Shown: positions 42,694 through 51,361 of the stretch, one piece after another
How positions within the stretch are numbered: the first letter of the stretch is position 1
Layout of the letters: the number at the start of each line of letters is the position of its first letter
Assembly: GCA_030673645.1 (NCBI GenBank)
Contig: DAOVIO010000004.1
Coordinates: 1-64,000, forward strand
DNA: 64,000 bases
Source of the DNA: JAGLSB01 sp023135955
GTDB lineage: Bacteria; Bacteroidota; Bacteroidia; Bacteroidales; GCA-2748055
Direction of reading: 5' to 3'
The notes under the pieces: model-generated
What the model was told of the DNA's origin: nothing
What the model saw: only the letters and a program-made list of their open reading frames with translations
Database searches by the model: none
Program-made: the position numbers and the translations under genes

Positions 42694-42763
42694 TTTTTGT
42701 AAAATTTTAGTTTACATGTTTCTGTTGGGTAATATCTACCATAATACCCTTATTCTTTATTTA

Positions 42764-43924
42764 CTAATGATTATATGTTAACATTAATTGAAATCCTTGT
42801 CCTGAAAATAAATTGGTATTATCTGCATTTGGCATTATATTGAATTTGTCCGGATTCCAATAGGCCATTAAATATAAACTAATTTTATCATATTGACGAC
42901 CCCAATTCACAAATCTGTACCACGACTCATCTCCCCAGGAATAATAAATTATTGCAGATAAGTTATCCATCATCCCAATTGGATAAGTCATATTTAAAGC
43001 GGTAAACTGAAAATGATCTGTAGTATTAAATATTTCATCCCGACTTCCTGCCCATGAGAAATGTTCTAACATTGTGGTAAGACCATTCCCTATTCCAAAG
43101 GTATAGTCGATACCTAATGTAAGTTGATTTTCGTAGCTATATAAATTATTTTCAGTAATTGAATTTGATTTCATGGCATACTCAAACATAATACCGGGCC
43201 CTATATCCCATCTGCCATCAAGTCCGATTTTTGTTTGTGGAAATTCTTCGGAAAAATACATTGAGCTCCCGTTTGACAGGCTAACCGAATCACCTCCTAT
43301 TGTACGATGATGATAAGTAATCCCAAATTCCCCGTTGAATAATGGAAGCTGAATCCGGCCTCCCATTTCCGGGATTCTTTTATTTGATGGTAACATATCC
43401 CAGCCCCGCGGATCTTCATTTCCATATAAAGCCCAAAGCCAAACATTGGCATTATTCAAAAAATAATAACGTGCTAATAAGGCGTTTACCCCATCGGTAA
43501 GTCCTAAGGGATCTCGGGGATCCATCTTGTCAAACCACATTAAAGGCCTTAACATATTTGCCGATCCAAAATTTATCTTTTGCAGACCGGCCCGTAATTC
43601 AAATTGCTCATTGCTAAACCTGATCCATGAGCGATAAGGTTTTAAATCGCTATCACCTGTCCAGTTTTCATTCTGATAAGTTTTAACCCCATAAGCGTTT
43701 GCTGAAAATTCACCATCAATTTTCCAGTCATTATTTCTATTGTATTCCAGCGACAATTCCGGTATATATCTCCCTCCCCACTGACTGGCAAAATCATTAG
43801 CAAAATTTAAATTTGTCCAGCCAATTGCCTGACCCTCAATAGTAGCAGAAACAGAATTCTCCTGCGAAAATAAATTCGAAGTAATTAACACAAAACACAA
43901 TAATATTAAGACTATTTTCTTCAT
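42764..43924 (-). CDS. Outer-membrane porin-like beta-barrel protein
   Basis: A 386-residue protein with signal peptide (MKKIVLILLCFVLITSNLFS). The rest is built of amphipathic strands: SYRSWIRF-type turns, ELRAGLQKINFGSANMLRPL, GGRIQLPLFNGEFGITYHHR, and a terminal aromatic-poor FQLMLTYNH. The RAGLQKINFGSA phrase is familiar from DUF1302-like and phosphate-porin-like barrels. Encoded between TetR and the ABC genes, it could be the outer-membrane end of the same trafficking route. Family uncertain. Confidence 0.75.
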   Translation of the reverse strand: MKKIVLILLCFVLITSNLFSQENSVSATIEGQAIGWTNLNFANDFASQWGGRYIPELSLEYNRNNDWKIDGEFSANAYGVKTYQNENWTGDSDLKPYRSWIRFSNEQFELRAGLQKINFGSANMLRPLMWFDKMDPRDPLGLTDGVNALLARYYFLNNANVWLWALYGNEDPRGWDMLPSNKRIPEMGGRIQLPLFNGEFGITYHHRTIGGDSVSLSNGSSMYFSEEFPQTKIGLDGRWDIGPGIMFEYAMKSNSITENNLYSYENQLTLGIDYTFGIGNGLTTMLEHFSWAGSRDEIFNTTDHFQFTALNMTYPIGMMDNLSAIIYYSWGDESWYRFVNWGRQYDKISLYLMAYWNPDKFNIMPNADNTNLFSGQGFQLMLTYNH

Positions 43925-43967
43925 TCTTTTTTCAATAATAAAACCAGAACCTGTCAGGAATCATATA

Positions 43968-44549
43968 CTACTTATCCCTTGATAATATCCCGTAAAAGAA
44001 AAATCTCATCATTTCAGCAATCATTTCGGCTGGATTCAAATAAAGTGAACAAAGTTTCTCATCTGTCGACATTTCATACATCTTATTAATATAATACATG
44101 ATGAAATCAATTTTGATGTCACTTCGAATATATCCTTCAGATTGCGCCATCCGATAATCATTTTTAATCATCTGAATATTATCTGAAGTTACCCGGGCAA
44201 AATACTCCGTCAGCTCTGGAAATTCTCCCTTATATAAATCATTCAAAAATACCTGCGATATATCCTTTGCACGATCGATTTTAAATAAAATAGTTTTCTC
44301 GACTTTCTGTTCAAAATCGATTTCATTAGCCATAATATCCTGATAATCCTTGATCCCATCATCTATCACTGATTTAAGAATATAAACCGCAAGCTTCTCC
44401 TTATTTTTAAAATATTTATAGAATGTTGCCCTGCTCACCTTGGCCTTCTCACAAATTTCTTCCACACTGACTTTCTTCAATCCAAACTTCCAGAATAGAT
44501 CCTTCCCAGCTTTAACAATATCCAGATATTTTTCGTTTACATCTTGCAT
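43968..44549 (-). CDS. TetR-family transcriptional regulator
   Basis: About 193 residues from MQDVNEKYLDIVKAGKDLFW (a second ATG 12 bases upstream is possible). The helix-turn-helix is clear: VSVEEICEKAKVSRATFYKY followed by FKNKEKLAVYILK. The C-terminal part is a helical ligand-binding domain with no recognised ligand. It is the first gene of the minus-strand operon that encodes the porin, ABC ATPase, permeases and LolA-like protein, and likely controls it. Confidence 0.9.
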   Translation of the reverse strand: MQDVNEKYLDIVKAGKDLFWKFGLKKVSVEEICEKAKVSRATFYKYFKNKEKLAVYILKSVIDDGIKDYQDIMANEIDFEQKVEKTILFKIDRAKDISQVFLNDLYKGEFPELTEYFARVTSDNIQMIKNDYRMAQSEGYIRSDIKIDFIMYYINKMYEMSTDEKLCSLYLNPAEMIAEMMRFFFYGILSRDK

Positions 44550-44561
44550 ACTATTGTACAT

Positions 44562-45331
44562 TTTCTATTCAAATGTACGATGCCTGTATACCCATGTCAA
44601 GTTTTGTATGAGTTTTCTTATGAGAAATTATATACATATTTTACAAGAGATCGTTTTCTAAGACTCTATTTATGTGTTTTTGAGGCGTTTATGTGTATAC
44701 AATTTTGATGTGAGCTGGTTTCGGCTTTTTTGAAGAAATGTGTTTGGTTTTGTGTTTCTAATCTAAAGTGGTTTAATTCCCCGATCCTCTGGGTCGGAAA
44801 TAAATATGTTTGCAGAGCAAACTCCTTTTAATACCTCAATGGCTCTGCCTCGGGGTAATTTATTGCCAGGGGAAGTTCTTGCTTTAAAACATGCCTGGGT
44901 AATGGGCTTTGTTAAAATAATTTTTATTTTAGACCTCGGAGGTCTATAAACCTCCGAGGTCTATTAAAATTTTATCGCCCCCAAACACCAATGAAATAAT
45001 TACTTTTAATTCAATTCTTAAAAACTTTAATGAGGATAAGTAACTAATAAAAGGGATAAAAACCATAATTGTTAGGGCGGTAATGATTTTAATTGTTTTC
45101 ATGCTTGAAAATTAAAGACTTTACCTGATAATAAAAAAATTGTCAATATATTCTCCATTAGCCCTATCGATTTATTTACGGGACGGAGTGTTCTTTTCAG
45201 GCTAACATGCTGTCTCTTTTTTCGTTCGACGAATATATATTTAAATATCTGAAATGTTTCTGAATGTGAATTGTCTAATACAGTGGAATAACTATTTTTT
45301 TTTTATATTCGCCTCCCTAATAAAATTAATT
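44562..45331. other. Intergenic region of about 770 bases with repeats
   Basis: Divergent gap between TetR and the DUF5916 gene. It contains a CCCCGA...TCGGGG-flanked stretch (44779-44860) with the phrase ATGGCTCTGCCTCGGGGTAA, whose weaker relative occurs at 8357-8380 (ATGGCTCTGCTTAGGGGTGA), and the palindrome at 44931-44962. No coding frame looks real. Confidence 0.55.
44931..44962. repeat. Dispersed palindrome AGACCTCGGAGGT, copy 1
   Basis: Arms AGACCTCGGAGGT and ACCTCCGAGGTCT (13 bases) around CTATAA. The flanks (ATTTTTATTTT and TATTAAAATTTT) also pair loosely. A second copy in the opposite direction lies at 55925-55958, with matching flanks. Confidence 0.88.
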
Positions 45332-47479
45332 ATGTCTTTAAAATATGGTATTCTACTACTGTTGTCGTCATTTTCTCTTAAAAACATCAATGCCCAACCT
45401 GAAGTAAAAGCGGTTTTTACTGATATCCCTATTACATTTGATGGAATTGTAAATGAAGAAATGTGGGAAAATACAGTGCCTGTCACCGATTTTATTCAAA
45501 GGGAACCCTACGCCGGTGAAAAAGTTTCTGAAAAAACTGAATTCTATTTCCGCTATGATAAAAACAATCTTTATATTGGCTTTCGTTGTTACCAGGATCC
45601 TGAAACTATTACCGCAAAAGAACTCGCTCGCGACGTAAGTCTGGCGCATGATGATAGGGTGCAATTTATTTTGGATACTTATAACAATGGAAGAACAGGT
45701 TATTGGTTTCAGGTCGGACCAAGAGGATGTATCGGCGATGCTTTGGTGAGTGAGAACGGACGTGCATTTAATAAATCCTGGGACGGACTTTGGGATGGAA
45801 AGGCAAAGATTCATGAAAAAGGTTGGGATGCTGAAGTTATTATTCCTTTTAAAACACTTGGATTTATGGAAGGGGAGGAAACCTGGGGATTAAAACTGAT
45901 ACGGCATATCAAAACAAAATCTGAATCGGCTTACTGGCCGATTACAAGTCTTGATGCCGAAAGGTTTCAGGTATCAGATGGAGGAAAATTAACAAATCTG
46001 AAGGGAATTAGTCAAGGAGTTGGCCTCGACATTGTTCCTTATCTGACCGGTGGTATTTCAAAAGCGGAAGGAGATTCCAAGTTTAATAAAGAGGCCGGGC
46101 TGGATGCTTTTTACCAGATCACTCCATCTTTAAAAGCTGCTGTAACAGTAAACACCGATTTTGCCCAAACAGAAGTTGACGCAAGGCAAATTAATCTTAC
46201 CAGATTCAATCTATTTTTTCCGGAAAAAAGAGACTTTTTCCTCGACGGATCCAATTATTTTGATTTTGGAATTAATGGCGACAGGAGCAATCCTCATGGT
46301 CAAAGATTGATTCCTTACTTTTCCCGTACTATCGGCCTTGACTCAATCGGGAATCCAGTAGCAATAAAATATGGTGGTAAATTTACTGGAACAGCTGGAA
46401 ACTGGAACATTGGAATGCTGCACATTAAAGATGACAATAAATGGGAAAACTCCGGCTATTCTATAACCCGGCTTTCCAGAAATATTGGAAAACAATCATC
46501 TATCGGATTCATTGGCACTAATGGAAATACATTTTCTGAGCTTGGTAATTCTGTAGCAGGCCTTGATTTGAGACTCGCCACCTCAGAGTTTCATGGGGAA
46601 AAGACAATCGTTTACAACCTATATGGATTAAAATCCTTTACCTCAGAAATTTCCGGGGATGATATTTCATTTGGAACAGAAATAAATTATCCAAACGACT
46701 TCCTTCAGTTCAGGTTAGGATATATGCAAATTGGAGAGAATTTTACTTCAGGACTAGGATTTGTTCCCAGAACAAATATTCGAAATAGCTATGGTGGTAT
46801 AAGTTTGGGACCCAGGCCAAATAAATGGGGAATTATGCAGATCAAATCTGGAATAGATTTCTACTTTATTTCCGACTTACACAATGGCGGACTGCTATCA
46901 TCTGAGACTGATTTTAATTATTTTGAAATTGATTTCTTAAGTGGTGAAAAAATCAGCATGGGATCACATATGCAATTCGAGAACCTTGACGAAGACTTTA
47001 ATATTTGGGGCGATTATTCAATCCCTGCAGATGAATATAATTTCTTGTGGCATGGAATTGAATTAGAAACTGCAAAATATCACAATTTTTGGGTTAGCAC
47101 TACAATTGGGCATGGAGGTTTCTACAATGGCAAGCGTACTGACTGGACAGTTCAATCGGGTTATAAAATTATTGTTCCTTTATATATTGGTCTTGAATCT
47201 GATAGAAAATATGTTTCATTACCTCAGGGGAATTTCACTACCCAAATATGGAGAATGAATCTTAATGTATTATTTTCTCCAAACTTAACCTGGTTTAATT
47301 TTGCACAATACGATAATGAATCGGAAACTATCGGATGGCAATCTCGTTTTCAATGGATAATCAAGCCGGGGAAAGAGATCTTTTTAGTATGGAATGCGCC
47401 CATTATAGATCCTCTCGAGCGCTTCAGTCCTGAAGTTTTTGATGCAGGTTTGAAAGTGAAATTTACGGTTAGGTTTTAA
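45332..47479 (+). CDS. DUF5916-type outer-membrane protein with CBM9-like domain
   Basis: Start set at ATG 45332, which gives a proper signal (SLKYGILLLLSSFSLKNINA). Residues 25-215 form a CBM9-like fold (ITFDGIVNEEMWENTVPVTD, YFRYDKNNLYIGFRCYQDPE); the remainder is a large barrel with NLFFPEKRDFFLDGSNYFDF and RLIPYFSRTIGL, the marks of DUF5916 proteins. About 715 residues, ending in the strand GLKVKFTVRF. Such proteins sit in the outer membrane of Bacteroidota; function unknown, perhaps glycan binding or protein export. The stop codon lies in a palindrome. Confidence 0.87.
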   Translation: MSLKYGILLLLSSFSLKNINAQPEVKAVFTDIPITFDGIVNEEMWENTVPVTDFIQREPYAGEKVSEKTEFYFRYDKNNLYIGFRCYQDPETITAKELARDVSLAHDDRVQFILDTYNNGRTGYWFQVGPRGCIGDALVSENGRAFNKSWDGLWDGKAKIHEKGWDAEVIIPFKTLGFMEGEETWGLKLIRHIKTKSESAYWPITSLDAERFQVSDGGKLTNLKGISQGVGLDIVPYLTGGISKAEGDSKFNKEAGLDAFYQITPSLKAAVTVNTDFAQTEVDARQINLTRFNLFFPEKRDFFLDGSNYFDFGINGDRSNPHGQRLIPYFSRTIGLDSIGNPVAIKYGGKFTGTAGNWNIGMLHIKDDNKWENSGYSITRLSRNIGKQSSIGFIGTNGNTFSELGNSVAGLDLRLATSEFHGEKTIVYNLYGLKSFTSEISGDDISFGTEINYPNDFLQFRLGYMQIGENFTSGLGFVPRTNIRNSYGGISLGPRPNKWGIMQIKSGIDFYFISDLHNGGLLSSETDFNYFEIDFLSGEKISMGSHMQFENLDEDFNIWGDYSIPADEYNFLWHGIELETAKYHNFWVSTTIGHGGFYNGKRTDWTVQSGYKIIVPLYIGLESDRKYVSLPQGNFTTQIWRMNLNVLFSPNLTWFNFAQYDNESETIGWQSRFQWIIKPGKEIFLVWNAPIIDPLERFSPEVFDAGLKVKFTVRF

Positions 47480-47518
47480 ATTTGTAGGGACAAGGCATGC
47501 CTTGTCCCTACAAATTTA
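47477..47518. repeat. 42-bp perfect palindrome starting at a stop codon
   Basis: Every base from 47477 to 47518 pairs with its mirror (centre between 47497 and 47498). The core is GTAGGGACAAGG-CATG-CCTTGTCCCTAC. The first three bases are the TAA stop codon of the DUF5916 gene. No loop: as RNA it forms a hairpin of about 19 pairs, suited to end transcription. Confidence 0.95.
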
Positions 47519-47530
47519 TATCGTTTTTTA

Positions 47531-47553
47531 TTTGCCATCTACGAAGGCAGGAT
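47531..47553 (+). repeat. Short dispersed repeat TTTGCC-TCTACGAAGGCAGGAT, copy 1
   Basis: 23 bases that recur on the minus strand near 62769-62792 with one mismatch. In the second copy the sequence forms a TGCCTTC/GAAGGCA hairpin. Confidence 0.7.
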
Positions 47554-47591
47554 AGTTCTAAATTTCTTATTTTTATATAAAATCTAAAATA

Positions 47592-49631
47592 ATGAAAAAA
47601 ATAATTTTTATCATCGTCGTTTTCAGCAACTTTTGGCCTGCTTTTTCCTACAATAAGGATACAACATATTGGTCACCCGAATTCAGCATGGCATTTGAAT
47701 TGCCTGGCCAGACAGTTATTTCACATAATGGCAAATACATTGCCTATGTGGTTAGAGAAGCACTTACAGAGGGTGAAAAGTCTGAATATCTAAATCATAT
47801 ATGGCTTGCTGCCACTGATGGATCTTTCAATTATCAATATACACAAGGCGACAAATCCTGTTCTTCTCCTCAATTTTCTCCTGATGGTGAATTTCTCAGC
47901 TTTACTTCATCCCGTGATGATACAAGTCAGATTTATATAATGAGAATTTTGGGTGGTGAAGCAGAAAAAATTAGTGATGCTGAAAATGGAGTTGAAAGTT
48001 ATAAATGGTCTGCCGACTCAAAGAAAATTGCTTTTACTATGACCGATCCTGAAACAGAGAAGGAAAAAACAGAGAAGGAAGAAAAGCGTGATATAATATT
48101 CACCGATAAGAACTTCAAAAATAATCATATATACACCCTAGATCTGGAAAAGTCTGAGTGTGGAAAAAGAAATACTATTCAAATTACATCTGGGGAATTT
48201 AGTGTGAATGGTTTCGATTGGTCACCCGATGGTGCAAGTATCGTTTTCTCCCATCAACCTGAACCAACTATAAATTCCGGATTTATTGAATCTGATATTT
48301 CAATTGTGGCCTCCGATTCTGGAGCTATTGTTAGCCTTATTAAAAGGCCAGGCGTTGACAGCAATCCTAAATTTTCTCCCAACGGTAAAGTAATTGCTTA
48401 TGAATCGAATGGTGGGAAACCAGAGGCGGTTGGACTTACAGATATCTGGACAGTATCGGCTAATGGCGGAAAAACTCTAAGCTTACAGGAAACACCGAAT
48501 AGGGATGCAAATCTGATAGGATGGTCACCGGACGCTAAAAGTATATATGTAAGTGAAGCTATTGGTACTTCCTCTCATCTTCTTTCTCTTGAAGTTAAGG
48601 GAGAATCGATTTCAATTGTTAGTTTGGGGAATATTGTTTATTCAGAAAGAAGCACAAAAACACTTTCGAACAGCTTAGGTACCAGAAGTAGATTCAGCAT
48701 TAGTTCAAAAGTAGATGCAGCTGCTTTTATTTATGAAGATACAGAAACCTTACCACAAGTATTTTATTCAAATACTTTTCCATTCAATCAAAAACAAATT
48801 AGTCAACTTAACGAAAATGTTGAGCTACCCGACATGGCGAAAACGGAACTAATTAGTTGGAAGTCGTCAGATGGTTTGGAAATTGAAGGATTGCTGACCT
48901 ACCCTATGAATTATAAAGAAGGAGAAAAATACCCTGTAATTCTTAATGTTGATGGAGGTCCTGGAGGAGTATATCAACAAAGTTTTACAGGAAAACCATC
49001 TATATATTTATTGCAATATTTTGCCGAAAATGGATATGCAATTATAAGACCCAATCCAAGAGGCAGCACCGGATATGGTAAAGAATTCAGATATGCAAAT
49101 GTTCGCGATTGGGGATATGGCGATTATGAAGATTTACTTTCAGGAGTAAATGCAGTAATTGAAATGGGTATTGCAGATGAAGATCAGCAGTACCTCATGG
49201 GTTGGAGTTATGGCGGATATATGACCGGTTTTATGGTAACCAAAACTGATCGTTTTAATGCTGCCAGTATGGGAGCCGGATTACCAAACCTTGTGAGTAT
49301 GACTACCACAACAGATATTCCAGAGTATCTTGTAGCACATATGGGAGGAAAAGAATTTTGGGAAGATTATGAGGCTTATGAAAAACATTCCGCCATTTAC
49401 AGAATTAAGAATGTGAAAACACCTACTCAGGTTATTCACGGACAAAATGATTTCAGAATACCTTTCACACAAGGACAGGAATTTTATGTTGCTTTAAAGA
49501 GATTGGGGGTTCCTACAGAAATGATTGTTCTTCCACGAACGCCTCACGGACCTAGGGAGCCTAAGTTACAGATGGCGGTTAGTCCGTTGATATTGGATTG
49601 GTTTCGTCGGTATGGGGAGATTCAGCCATAG
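47592..49631 (+). CDS. Secreted S9-family prolyl oligopeptidase-like peptidase
   Basis: A 679-residue protein with a signal peptide (MKKIIFIIVVFSNFWPAFSY). The first 420 residues form a WD40-like propeller (SPQFSPDGEFLSFTSSRDDT, WSPDAKSIYVSEA). The hydrolase domain has oxyanion region ILNVDGGPGGVYQQSF, nucleophile GWSYGGYMTGFMV, Asp in IHGQNDFRIPFTQG and His in PRTPHGPREP. This resembles acylaminoacyl-peptidase-like S9C enzymes. Its last codons and TAG stop lie in the first hairpin of the array around the S23 gene. Confidence 0.92.
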   Translation: MKKIIFIIVVFSNFWPAFSYNKDTTYWSPEFSMAFELPGQTVISHNGKYIAYVVREALTEGEKSEYLNHIWLAATDGSFNYQYTQGDKSCSSPQFSPDGEFLSFTSSRDDTSQIYIMRILGGEAEKISDAENGVESYKWSADSKKIAFTMTDPETEKEKTEKEEKRDIIFTDKNFKNNHIYTLDLEKSECGKRNTIQITSGEFSVNGFDWSPDGASIVFSHQPEPTINSGFIESDISIVASDSGAIVSLIKRPGVDSNPKFSPNGKVIAYESNGGKPEAVGLTDIWTVSANGGKTLSLQETPNRDANLIGWSPDAKSIYVSEAIGTSSHLLSLEVKGESISIVSLGNIVYSERSTKTLSNSLGTRSRFSISSKVDAAAFIYEDTETLPQVFYSNTFPFNQKQISQLNENVELPDMAKTELISWKSSDGLEIEGLLTYPMNYKEGEKYPVILNVDGGPGGVYQQSFTGKPSIYLLQYFAENGYAIIRPNPRGSTGYGKEFRYANVRDWGYGDYEDLLSGVNAVIEMGIADEDQQYLMGWSYGGYMTGFMVTKTDRFNAASMGAGLPNLVSMTTTTDIPEYLVAHMGGKEFWEDYEAYEKHSAIYRIKNVKTPTQVIHGQNDFRIPFTQGQEFYVALKRLGVPTEMIVLPRTPHGPREPKLQMAVSPLILDWFRRYGEIQP

Positions 49632-49861
49632 GCTGAATGGGAGACATCCCGATTTGCATCGGGATTGGGGAGGCGTTCCTGATGGAACTTGGGAGACCCA
49701 GCGGTAGCTGGTTGGGAGGCGTTACTGTCGGAATTTGGGAGGTTCAACCTGTGGTTGATTGGGAGGTGTTCCTACGGAACTTGGGAGGTACAGCCGTAGA
49801 TGTTTGGGAGATATCTGGGAGGCTCCGGATTTGGGAGGGTAAATATGTGATTGGTTGGGGG
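49613..49861 (+). repeat. Left array of small hairpins spaced by TTGGGAG
   Basis: Some ten units of 21 to 27 bases. Each is a short inverted repeat followed by TGGGAG or a close form: TTCAGCC-ATA-GGCTGAA, TCCCGAT-TTGC-ATCGGGA, GTTCC-TGAT-GGAAC, CCAGC-GGTA-GCTGG, TCAACC-TGT-GGTTGA, GTTCC-TAC-GGAAC and more degenerate ones. The arms differ but keep pairing, so the shape rather than sequence is kept. Units 4, 6, 9 and 10 reappear inverted on the far side of the S23 gene. Confidence 0.9.
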
Positions 49862-49968
49862 ATGATTGAAAAATTGTTTATTCAGAATAAAAAAATCCAA
49901 AAAAACTTAATTTCTTGTGCGTTTTTTTGACGTTTTTTCCATTAAGAAGAGAATCAATATTTACTGTC

Positions 49969-50340
49969 GTGGAAAAATCAATTCGATCACACAAAGATCT
50001 GGATATTTGGAAAATATCAATATTAATGGTTAAAGAAACCTATCTTATAACTAAATCTTTTCCAGTCACAGAAAAATTTGGACTTACAAGTCAAATGCAA
50101 CGATCAGCCGTATCTATACCAAGTAATATTGCAGAAGGTGCGGCAAGAAAATCAACAAAAGAATATATAAACTTTCTTAGTATTGCCCTGGGATCTTTGT
50201 CTGAATTAGAAACTCAATACATCATAGCAAGTCAGTTGCAATATTGTGAGTTTTCCAAAACATCTGAGCAAGAATTTATTAATTTGAAAAAAATGATTCG
50301 AGCATTAATGAATAAGCTATCAAACAAAATCAATAATTGA
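49969..50340 (+). CDS. Four-helix-bundle protein (S23 / 23S rRNA IVS protein family)
   Basis: The conserved part begins at KSIRSHKDLDIWKISILMVK and includes QMQRSAVSIPSNIAEGAARK and FLSIALGSLSELETQYIIAS, all diagnostic of the S23/four-helix-bundle family (also called IVP; distant kin of the Avd proteins of diversity-generating retroelements). No ATG suits; the GTG at 49969 fits family starts, while the open frame extends up to an ATG at 49915. About 123 residues. The gene lies exactly between two mirrored hairpin arrays. Function of the family is not established. Confidence 0.88.
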   Translation: MEKSIRSHKDLDIWKISILMVKETYLITKSFPVTEKFGLTSQMQRSAVSIPSNIAEGAARKSTKEYINFLSIALGSLSELETQYIIASQLQYCEFSKTSEQEFINLKKMIRALMNKLSNKINN

Positions 50341-50343
50341 AAT

Positions 50344-50450
50344 TCTCCCAACCAACCACAAATTAGTCTCCCAAATCCAGTATTTCCCGGATATCTCCCA
50401 ATCAACCTCAGGCTGAACCTCCCCAGCAGCTACCGCTGTGCCTCCCGAAC
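50344..50450 (-). repeat. Right, inverted array of hairpins around the S23 gene
   Basis: Read on the minus strand: CAGC-GGTA-GCTG, GGGGAGG, TTCAGCC-TGA-GGTTGA, TTGGGAG, ATATCCGGGA...TGGAT, TTGGGAG, ACTAATTTGTGGTTGGT, TGGGAG. These match units 4, 6, 9 and 10 of the left array in the same order toward the gene. The last 20 codons or so of the DUF2797 gene run into it. Confidence 0.88.
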
Positions 50451-51242
50451 AACCACTTCCACCAAATACCCCCCAAACTTCCGCACATTCAAAACCTCTC
50501 CAGAATCAAAAATCAAATACTGCCCCTTTATTCCGGTTAGCACATCATGAACAAAGGGAATTTTATCGAAATTTATACTTTTCACTTTTTCAGGATATTT
50601 CATTACCGGGTATTGTAATTCGAGGATATTATCATCATCGCTGGCATATTCCTGAAAATCGGTATGTAGTAAATCAATTGCCTTATTCTTTTGCTCGACC
50701 AGATTAATCTCTTCAGCAAGTTTATTCGTTAGCATATGCCTCCAGTTTGTTTTGTCATTCAGGTGTTGTTTCAATGCCACTTCAATACTTCCTGCAAGAT
50801 ACCGGTTTGGGGTAACCGCCAGTTTAATGGCTTTCCACGCCCCTTGATCTATCCAACGGGTGGGTATTTGCGTGATTCTGGTTACACCAACTTTTACACC
50901 ACTTGTAAGTGCCAGATAAACAATATGGTCGTTAAGACAATGCTTTTTCGCATAATCCATATCCCTGGCAATCCCATTATGAGCCTGACAAAGTTCCGGT
51001 CTTAATACACATTCTTCAGTTTCGGATGATGATATAAAACAAGGATAACAAAAACCCTGAGCAAAAGAAGTCTTAGTTTTTCTGCCACATTTAATGCAAT
51101 TGATTTCATTTAGGTATTCAATCTTTAATTCCTTCGAAATGAGGTCATTCATATTCAATTCCTGACCCCCAAGTTTCAAAGAATATTGAACTTTACCATG
51201 AATCTCTGTACTCATTTTTAGTAAATTACCTTGAATTTTCAT
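50430..51242 (-). CDS. DUF2797-family protein
   Basis: Start set at MKIQGNLLKMSTEIHGKVQY (51242). Of the 270 residues, an N-terminal zinc-like cluster is visible (INCIKCGRKT, GFCYPCF, VLRPELCQAHNG), followed by HIVYLALTSGVKVGVTRITQ and PTRWIDQGAWKAIKLAVTPN, the family hallmark, in which KVGVTR...RW resembles a GIY-YIG core. The C-terminal 70 residues are beta-rich. Cytoplasmic, function unknown. Its last codons (VVVREAQR, stop) are within the right hairpin array of the S23 cassette. Confidence 0.85.
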   Translation of the reverse strand: MKIQGNLLKMSTEIHGKVQYSLKLGGQELNMNDLISKELKIEYLNEINCIKCGRKTKTSFAQGFCYPCFISSSETEECVLRPELCQAHNGIARDMDYAKKHCLNDHIVYLALTSGVKVGVTRITQIPTRWIDQGAWKAIKLAVTPNRYLAGSIEVALKQHLNDKTNWRHMLTNKLAEEINLVEQKNKAIDLLHTDFQEYASDDDNILELQYPVMKYPEKVKSINFDKIPFVHDVLTGIKGQYLIFDSGEVLNVRKFGGYLVEVVVREAQR

Positions 51243-51361
51243 GTGTTTATAATTTATTCGCCCGAACCAAAACCGGTTCAAAACATAAGAACTATTTAAG
51301 AAAAAACATTACAATTAATATCATACAGAATGCAAGAATAGCTCCCCCAAAGAAAGCAGCA

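Noticed and set aside
49637..49930. 97-residue open frame within the left hairpin array
   Set aside because: Its product is only the translated TTGGGAG-spaced repeat with Gly/Trp-rich low-complexity sequence; the hairpin design explains the DNA better.
49915..50340. Diversity-generating retroelement accessory gene (avd)
   Set aside because: The S23 fold is related, but no reverse transcriptase, template repeat or variable repeat was seen within reach.
49613..50450. CRISPR array
   Set aside because: Unit lengths vary, the constant part is only about 7 bases, spacers are self-complementary, and no cas gene is near.
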